Part shown: one piece after another, positions 56,641-64,000 of the stretch
Layout of the letters: each line of letters begins with the position of its first letter
Numbering within the stretch: the first letter of the stretch is position 1
DNA from: Unio delphinus
Taxonomy: Eukaryota > Mollusca > Bivalvia > Unionida > Unionidae
Direction of reading: 5' to 3'
DNA: 64,000 nt
Assembly (NCBI GenBank): GCA_029339505.1
Contig: JAQISU010000163.1
Coordinates: forward strand, 372,001-436,000
Notes under the pieces: model-generated
Databases searched by the model: none
The model's input: the letters and a program-made list of their open reading frames with translations, nothing else
What the model was told of the DNA's origin: nothing
Made by a program: the position numbers and the translations under genes

Positions 56641-56965
56641 TGATCATAAACTATGGGATGCATCCTGCAGCTAAGCATGCATATATTAAGTGTGGTCATA
56701 AAATAATTACAAATGTCACTAAATGTTTTGTACACATTACCAGACAACTACTGCACATTATTTTACCCCAAATACAACATAACTATAATACAAACTTCCA
56801 ATCAGCTGTTTATGAGGTGATGTTGTAATCAACAAAAAAAGGGTATGACAATGCTGCAGCTAAATGGTGAAAATAATGTCAGGATTGTGATTTTCTTGCA
56901 ATTCTAATTCTGGACAATTAATGAATGATCAAAATAACATTTTTGCTCTGCTTTTATTTAATTGG
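56641..56965. other. Non-coding DNA
   Basis: Nothing recognised. Confidence 0.4.
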
Positions 56966-57135
56966 TTGGTTTTAATGGCACTTTAAATACATTTTTAGCT
57001 ATTTCATGCAGATATGGCAGTTCAATACCTTTCTCATGGACATGCCAAGGCAGTCAACCATTTTAAGTTGGCCTGGGCAATATCAAACCCATGACCCATG
57101 GCGTACAAGTCTGGCAATTTACAAAGCTACAATAG
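56966..57135 (-). mobile_element. SINE family 3 copy
   Basis: On the minus strand: tRNA-like head with GTACGCCATGGGTCATGGGT and TTTGATATTG, then CAGGCCAACTTAAAATGG, GACTGCCTTG and the end GTGCCATTAAAACCAA. It pairs with the copy at 61,531. Confidence 0.65.
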
Positions 57136-57605
57136 CTCCCTCTGCAGGATGGAATTTGTTAAATTCACAAAGAATCAGATCCACAGAATATATTTAACTT
57201 TGATTTAACAAAAATCAGTGCCCCTTCCACCACAATAAACAGTGTTGATACAGTAGCTTAACCCTTTACTCCCCAGATAAGCTTTTCTATCTCTATGCCT
57301 TTACCGTTGCACCTCATCTATACATAACAACGCTTTTACCTTTGCCCCCCCCCCCATCTACGCATTTCTATGCAAAGCCATTACAGTATCAAATCTGAAA
57401 ATGATACATTTTCCATTTAAATATTCATTTGCTGCAAGGCAACCAAACATTGGTCAAAAAAATAAATCATCTTTACTAACATTTGTTGTTAATGACATAT
57501 TTCCCAACCTATAAATCTAAATTTAACCAACCGATTATATGTAAGGGGGCTTTTCCACGGTCGCATCCAAAATGGAGTCGTTAGCCGATTGTATTACCTC
57601 AAATT

Positions 57606-57859
57606 GTTGTTGTTGTAAGGTTTAACGCCATTATTCACAACATGATAGACTAAACATGGGGGCCAGTATTAATGGTGGAGGAAGAACCCAGCAAAAAAAA
57701 CCCGGAAAGAACCACCGACCCACTAGAAGCTACTGGCAAGCTTTCTCACAAACCCACATTGACATTGGCTGAATCGGAGACTCGAAACAATGTAGAAATG
57801 GTGAGATGGCAGTAATCCATAATGGAGAGTGCTTTAGACCACTCGGCCACTCAGGGCCA
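57606..57859 (-). mobile_element. SINE family 1 copy inside the piggyBac element
   Basis: Full body plus tRNA head (GAGTGGCCGAGTGGTCTAAA on the minus strand) and an internal A run. It inserted after the piggyBac element was in place. Confidence 0.8.
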
Positions 57860-58181
57860 TATTTCAATATGTGTAAGTTACTCATAATCATAAATTTTTC
57901 AAATATGTTGCTGAAGTTTACAATAAAAGTATAAATTGAAAAAATCATCATGTTATTTATATGGAAAATCACATTCTTAGAATGAGTTGCAAATACAGCA
58001 AGTCTTCTCCCATACATTTAATGTATAATGTAGCACTAACGTGTTTAAAACATGAAATCTGCCATAACTGCAGGGAATTTAAAATAAAATAACATAAGTA
58101 AGAATGTCTGTGTTGTTCATTTCTTCTATTCATTTCAATATTCAAAGTTTCAATCAAATTGTATAACAGATAATACCGGAA

Positions 58182-59010
58182 GTGAACTGTTTTTATTTAC
58201 AAAAGGAATTCCTTGATTTCGTCATGGCAATGTTGTCCTTGTTTGTTGATTACAGTGATTTGTCTGGAAGTGAAAACGATTTTTCTGGATTCAGTTCCAA
58301 TGAAATACCAAATTTTGTAAACACTGATGCCTTTAATGACGAAGGATCTGAAATTATGTCATCAGATATCGACACTGAAATATCATCAGACTTGAATAAC
58401 ACTGATGATGATCAGCCAACTTGGTTCGCAGACGTGCAAGATATTGACATTAGTCCATTTACTCAGCGGTCAGGACCATCACATAATTTGCAGGAAAAAG
58501 CACCAGAACTAGACTATTTCCAATTATATTTTCAAATTATACTGTTTTGAATTTTTTTTAAGTGAAACAAATCTGCAGCTGAACAAAATGTGCATCATGA
58601 AATTATTTATGTTAACTGGACAGAGACCAGTGTGTATGAAATGTCTGCCTTTCTTGGCATGTTGAATTTCATAGGGAATATCAAAGCTCCTGACTATAGT
58701 TTTTATTGGTCAAATGACAATTTTCTAAAGAATCAAAAATTTAATGTCATGTAGAAGGGCTGAAAAACTCCTCCAGTACCTTCACCTAAATGATGACGAC
58801 ACAAATTTTAGAAACCTGACAGCCACACTGGAAGGACAAGAATCCAGTCAGTCTTAGCCACAGCAGCAGATCCAACCATCATCGATATCATTAAACGGAA
58901 ACTTAAAGATGGGACAGTACAACTGGTTAACTGTCCAAAGGCAGTCACAAACTACCAACAGTATTACTAAGGGGTTGACAGATGTGACCACCTCAGGGCC
59001 AAATGACCAG
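58182..59010 (+). pseudogene. piggyBac-like transposase remnant
   Basis: The first part (58,182-58,550) is the acidic N-terminus with FADVQDIDISPFTQ and LDYFQLYFQIIL. Next, in other frames, come SAFLGMLNFIGNIKAPDYS, FYWSNDNF and EKLLQYLHLNDDD. After a deletion of most of the catalytic core comes DGTVQLVNCPKAVTNYQQYY, a stop, and GVDRCDHLRA, the conserved C-terminal GVD block. The order matches PGBD-type transposases, but the DDD core is missing and several stops are present. Dead copy. Confidence 0.85.
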
Positions 59011-60406
59011 CTGGATGATCATCAAAGAAATGGTGGTGATCTGTTTCATTTCATAATAAATATTTGCATAATACATGGTTTTATAACAATGGTAGAAAGT
59101 CATCCTGAGAGTCAGGAAAGAGGAAAATTGATTCAGACAGTTCAATAAAATTGAAACGTTAGGTAAATCATTATTTTTCTCTTACATGTATACATGCATA
59201 TGCCTACAAGATATATTTACATATCCTTAACCACATTGTTAATGACAAATAACATGAACTCGCTATGAAATATTTTTAATAACCTTTAATAAGCCCATGT
59301 TTGAAAAGCAGGCCAAGTAAATGAATGACTTTATACAATATGTCTTTTTGTGAAGGCTATTTAATTTTGATTGAAAAATATAGATTAGTCACGCATAAAA
59401 GGACGAATAATTTCAAGCTACAAATTTGTATTAACATTAAAACTTTGATGCTTAATTTTCATTGTTGCTGACAAAACAGTACCTGCATTTTTCATTGACG
59501 ATGAAATGAATCATTCAAGTCCATCCTTGCATGAAATAAAGTCCTATATCCAATTAAATGACACTATGGTCAAAAGTAAAATGGCACCATGCGTGACATG
59601 TAGGTGCATCAATTTTTCGAAACACGTTTTAAATTATTTTTAAAAAAAATTATTAATAATTATAGGTTGTAATAATTAGTATGTACATGTACTGGTACTA
59701 TTATTTTCTTTTTTGTTAGATATGACTTTCTTGGCTATGTAATGTTATTATCATTATAAAAGGAGTGATAGAAAAAAAAAAACTATATACCACATTGATT
59801 ATCTCCAACATCACATTAAGTAATATATTTAGGACTATTAATTTTGTTAAATAGCTAAATATTTAATCACATGCTTATATCATGTTTCTTATGAATTTCA
59901 AATATTCCTTCATGTATGTGCCAAATGAATTACAATTACGGCCTGCCTTTTGTCAGGTTCACTTGTGGCTTCTAACTCGTACAAAGAATATAATCTGAAC
60001 ATGGCTGTTAAAAGTTTCAATTAAATATTTTCACAAATAATGTAACCAAATATGCTAATTAAATACATATTGGCATTTACATAATGATGTTTAATGTTTC
60101 GAAGCACAAGTTGATGTGATTAAAACAAAGCAATTTGTGCATCGGTAATAGTTGTTTTTATCACAAACTGATAACAAATAATAACTTAACGGTAATCTGG
60201 CATTGATAACAAATACTAACTTGTGGTGGAAATGATTAGGGAATTTTGAGGCTATTCCAGCAATGCGAAAATATTATTTTTTGATGATGATGTTGCTTTA
60301 CAGTTTATGGTGTTTTTTAAAGGGGAGCAAGGGTATGATGTTGTGAAGGTCACATGGAATTCACAGGTAATAGGGTTTGATTTTTATATGGGAAGCAAAG
60401 GGTTAA

Positions 60407-61149
60407 TAATATGACTGAGTAATCATTCACCTTCTTAATGCTACCTCAGTACCTGGTTCTTATACACAGGACACAATTTAAGGTCTAACTAGTTCCAGAT
60501 GTAAGGATCTATTAAATGATTAATCATTGCTTTCAAATCCCAACCAGGTCAGGTAGCCTTCTTAAGCCTTACAATAATATATGAATGACCCAGCTGACCT
60601 TACGAATGACCCAGCTGACCATACTTTAATTATGCATCAATTATAGGGAGGCATCCAAAATTAATTAGAAACAGAGTATATAATTTAACCATCACCATCT
60701 CTCAGCCAAAGATAGCAATGTCTATGCTATACAGTAAAATAGAAAACAAACAACTGTGCAATATAACAGATTTATCACAGCCAGAAAGAAGTAAGTAATA
60801 GAATAGGAAATAAAATAGAAGACAGTTCAGTTCAAATCTTGTGATATTAGATGAAAAGCCAAAATTATGACTTGATGGCCTGTGTATCCCAATATATTAC
60901 TGATTACAAGACAAATGTCAGAGATACTGTGAAATCAAGGTATCTGAGACAGATAAAATACTTGATTCAGACTTGAACCATGCATATCTCAATGACACAG
61001 TTTGGCTTCTTTTCACATATTCACTTTTAGAGATATTCTTATCTGCACTAAGCTGGCAAGATTTTCACAAGTTTTATTCTGTACATTGACAAATTTCAGC
61101 GTGAGATTTAGATTTTGAACTTTTTAACATCACGTTAACAACTTTCAGT
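60407..61149. other. Non-coding DNA
   Basis: A ~20-bp duplication with AATGACCCAGCTGACC (60,584-60,620); nothing else. Confidence 0.4.
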
Positions 61150-61425
61150 TACATCACTAACATGTCTGGGTGGCAGTTTACAGTGTTATCCAGCACTGGG
61201 GCATCTTGTCATACATATATAGTATGATGTCCCATGAAGTCACATTATCATGACACCAGACCGCTCAGTCTATAGACATTAACCTCTTAATGCTTAGTGC
61301 TTAGTGAGGCAGCTGTTAGTACCATTTTTTTTTTCTTTGTTAATAACTTGGCCAGGGTTTTAACCTGTGATATTTCGCATCTGAGGCAGACGCTATAACC
61401 ACTTAGGCTACTGGAGCAATCACAG
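61150..61425 (-). mobile_element. SINE family 2 copy, inverted
   Basis: On the minus strand: head with CCTAAGTGGTTATAGCGTCT, then GGTACTAACAGCTGC and the CATGATGTGACTTC-type body. Confidence 0.75.
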
Positions 61426-61530
61426 ATTTAAAAACTTTTACTGAAACCTCAAGCTTAATTATACAATTTGTTTATTAACAGAATATTCATTTACAAAGAT
61501 ACAACTGAAGCATGTTAAAAAATATGTGCA

Positions 61531-61702
61531 GGTTTTCAGCTGGTAGTGTGTTAGACTCATAATCCATGGGTTGCAGGTTCGATAACCGTTCAGGCCAACC
61601 CAGGTCAACTGCCTTGTTGAGTTCTTAAAAAAGCAACTTGGCACCCATTTCCTCAGCATGACACAGCAAATAATGTTTAAAAGTACCATCAAAACCAAGA
61701 AA
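61531..61702 (+). mobile_element. SINE family 3 copy
   Basis: A box CAGCTGGTAGTGTGTTAGAC, B box AGGTTCGATAA, then CAGGCCAACCCAGGTCAACT, GCCTTG and the end AAGTACCATCAAAACCAA. Confidence 0.75.
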
Positions 61703-62700
61703 CCATTAGTGATAAAACACGAGAAGCTGATAAGCAATGGTATTTAGGTATGATACACTTTAAAAAAAGTACTTAGGACTAATAAGTTTCAGGCTTACTG
61801 ATAAAAAAATTGACTTATTTTTGTATATTATCACTGATGTGCTATTAATTATATTTTTTGCTCAGGTCTTCAAATAATTAAACAGAAAAAAATACCATTT
61901 TCTATGCTATCCTTAGCAGGAAAAATATGACGTTTTCTTTCCCAAATATTTATGATTGTTATCGATTAATGGTGTATGCAAAACTACAGACATTACAGTA
62001 TTATACATAGTTTCCAGTATATCCTGCATGTCTGCATGTATGCTACTCAAGATCTGCTGTCATGTTATTGCTGAATGGATTTATCAATTATGGCTGCATT
62101 ATTTTTATGAGTTCAAGACAACTGACTCTGATGTTTTGTTATTTTATTTGATGCAAGGTCTGGGTCTACATGCAAGTGTTCATGGTTGGACTTTGTGCTG
62201 TCTGTGTGCGTGCGTGTTACAGGTAAATATTGTAATGCAACTGATTAACTGACATTGATACTTAATCATAACATAGAGAAAGATAAACTGATTGATAGAA
62301 AAACAATGAGACTTGTTTTTGAAAGCATAAACAGAGGCTTCCACCTTCAGCCCACTCTACCAATGCTTCAGATTGCTGTTTGTGGCAGTCTCAGGGCCAC
62401 CTAACTCATTAATTTTGAAACATTCAAGGTCAACATTCCTCACCATAGCCAGACAGTACAATTGCAATTTAAATTCAAAAATATTTGCATGGAAAATCAG
62501 TAAAGCATTGTTTAATTATGTGCAAGGTTCATATATTTTAATTAAGGAAAGTTGTTATTTGTTTTTTAAATCAATACACACCATATAATGCTTACCTTAA
62601 TATTTGAATAAATGGTTCAGTGTCATCCATCTCTGGTTTATTATGTGTTGAATATGTGTTAATGTGTTAAATGTATTAAACTTGGTCATTAGTTGTTCCA
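61703..62700. other. Non-coding DNA
   Basis: Nothing recognised. Confidence 0.4.
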
Positions 62701-63047
62701 TTCAAAGACATGCTTCTGTCACAACATACTTTTTTTAATTATTATCTTGCAATTAGGAATCAGAATTCTTCAATGGTCAGATATTAACAGTCACCTGATG
62801 TTATTGAACTTCTTGTGGAAGTATGCAGCATGTGTAGAAAAGCTCCATAATTGGATATTTTAGTCTTGCTTCATTCAAAGACATGCTTCTGTCACAACAT
62901 ACTTTTTTTTAATTATTATCTTGCAATTAGGAATCAGAATTCTTCAATGGTCAGATATTAGCAGTCACTTGATGTTATTCAACTTCTTGTGGAAGTATGC
63001 AGCATGTGTAGAAAAGCTCCATAATTGGATATTTTAGTCTTGCTTAC
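62701..63047. repeat. 173-bp tandem duplication
   Basis: Two nearly identical copies starting at 62,701 and 62,874 (TTCAAAGACATGCTTCTGTC); only a few bases differ, so it is recent. Confidence 0.95.
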
Positions 63048-63284
63048 TAGACATCACTAGAGCCAATAGTCTATCCACAACAGTACTGCAGGGCAGCGTC
63101 CAGGGTGACAGAAGGAGAGGTAGACAGAGAAAAAAGTGGAGTGAAAACATCACAGAATGGACCAGGAAAAGTTCTACAGAGATACAGGCATTGACACATG
63201 ATCGAGACAAGTCGAGGGAACTGGTCAGGTGTTCAGCAGCACAGTGCCTCGATGACCACACTAGGCCACGATATTGATGAGGAA
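63048..63284 (+). mobile_element. Non-LTR retroposon C-terminal fragment
   Basis: Open frame with GDRRRGRQRKKWSENITEWT, then EIQALTHDRDKSRELVRCSA and a stop at TGA (near 63,277). The RRGRQ-x-KKW...I-x-EWT pattern followed by R-D+-x-x+-LVR is the C-terminal tail common in LINE-like RT proteins of invertebrates. It begins at the edge of the 173-bp duplication. Confidence 0.65.
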
Positions 63285-63784
63285 GGAGGAGGAGGACAAA
63301 GGCATTTCCCTTGCTCACCAATACTTGGGAAATCCATCATGTCATTTTATTAGTGCACAAATTTGGCTGAATAAGTAAATAGTTAGGAATAAATGATATT
63401 CGTATAAGAGCTAGATGATTTGCTTAAAATAATAACTGATTGGATCTAAAGCTGAACAAGTGGAAGGGATGAGTCCATGCTGTAACAGAAGGGCCCCTGA
63501 CTGTAAAAACTGGATGCCCCTGACTAAAAACTGGATTACTGCATAAAATATGTTTTGGCCCACCAGGAAAAATCAAGTATTTCTGTGTAACTAAGAAAAC
63601 TTCCGAACTGTTAATGTTTTGATTAAAGTCTTCCTCTAATTAGATCAAAACAGTTCTGTCAATTCAAAACAGAAAGTTGTAAGTTGCAAAAATTAGGACA
63701 ACTTTCACACATAAGTATGGAGGCTAACTTGTTTTACAGCAAATACATTTAATATACATGTACATGACATATTTAGTCTGTATC
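63285..63784. other. Non-coding DNA
   Basis: Nothing recognised. Confidence 0.4.
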
Positions 63785-64000
63785 TCAAAAAAATAATAAT
63801 GAGGACTTTGTATAGCACCTAATCTTTAGAAGCTCTAAGAACTTTATGACACCTATAATGATATGAATACAGAAGAAACGAAGAAAAAGAAACAAAAAAA
63901 AAAACAACCATAAAATTGGAAAATATAAAAATGCTGAAAATATTTAAGGTATGAAACATTAATAGATCTTTAAGTTTGTTCTTGCAGTCAAAAAAAGTGA
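63785..64000 (-). mobile_element. CR1-like LINE 3' end, runs off the right edge
   Basis: Begins with the family tail on the plus strand (AATAATAATGAGGACTTTGT, GCACCTAATCTTTAGAAGCT) and continues into sequence like that at 54,495-54,720, so it is the 3' end of another copy on the minus strand. Confidence 0.75.

Larger units (their letters stand above)
57258..60406 (+). mobile_element. piggyBac-type transposon with TTAA ends, 3.1 kb
   Basis: TTAA at 57,258-57,261 followed by CCCTTTACTCCCC, and CCCTTTGCTTCCC (inverse, 60,390-60,402) before TTAA at 60,403-60,406. The inverted repeats match at 11 of 13 bases and the TTAA duplication is typical of piggyBac. Inside is a piggyBac-like transposase relic on the plus strand and an inserted SINE. 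Confidence 0.85.

Overview
This window is animal (metazoan) DNA in which two kinds of sequence meet. Positions 1 to about 12,350 are gene-dense, intron-free and AT-rich, and form the right-hand part of an integrated virus-like element of the Polinton/Maverick-adintovirus sort. From about 12,600 to 64,000 the DNA is gene-poor host sequence full of transposons, SINEs, LINE remnants and satellites. It contains two good exons of a FAM117/GLCCI1-like host gene on the minus strand. The species cannot be fixed from the sequence. The repeat mix (tRNA-headed SINEs, CR1-like LINEs, Helitron, piggyBac and hAT) would suit a marine invertebrate such as a mollusc; that is an inference.

Viral element. A divergent family B DNA polymerase runs leftward off the window edge (2242 to 1). 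All other genes run rightward. Close to the polymerase are a small zinc-ribbon protein and a free-standing HNH endonuclease, followed by a 0.9-kb non-coding region with inverted and direct repeats. Then come unknown proteins of 129 and 381 aa, a 166-aa small basic virion-type protein, a repeat-rich spacer, the major capsid protein (broken by one in-frame TGA), a 153-aa glycine/lysine-rich protein, an adenain-like cysteine protease (H50, D65, Q94, C102), a fibre-like protein, a membrane-hairpin protein and a penton-type minor capsid protein (broken by a frameshift). Most starts sit directly behind a TATA/TAAT-type motif. Spacers and some reading frames carry a recurring family of 12-20 bp perfect or near-perfect palindromes. 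Polymerase, capsid proteins and protease would together make a virion-forming replicon, but the two capsid breaks mark this copy as a decaying endogenous one. No integrase or packaging ATPase is visible; they may lie left of the window. A 250-bp imperfect palindrome at 12,340-12,590 may be the right end.

Host part. Exons at 43,728-43,565 and 30,746-30,621 (minus strand) join in phase and encode a FAM117/GLCCI1-like segment, so much of the right-hand sequence is probably intron. Mobile elements with recognisable ends are a 5.56-kb Helitron (48,257-53,813) with a broken Rep/helicase gene, a 3.1-kb piggyBac-type element with TTAA ends (57,258-60,406), a 1.24-kb hAT relic (34,756-35,998) nested in an older MITE, at least three full copies of a TTAA-flanked ~610-bp MITE, a 166-bp hAT-type MITE, a CR1-like LINE (54,495-56,640) and several LINE tails, and three tRNA-derived SINE families. 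Tandem arrays of 46-, 48/49-, 55- and 33-bp units add to this.
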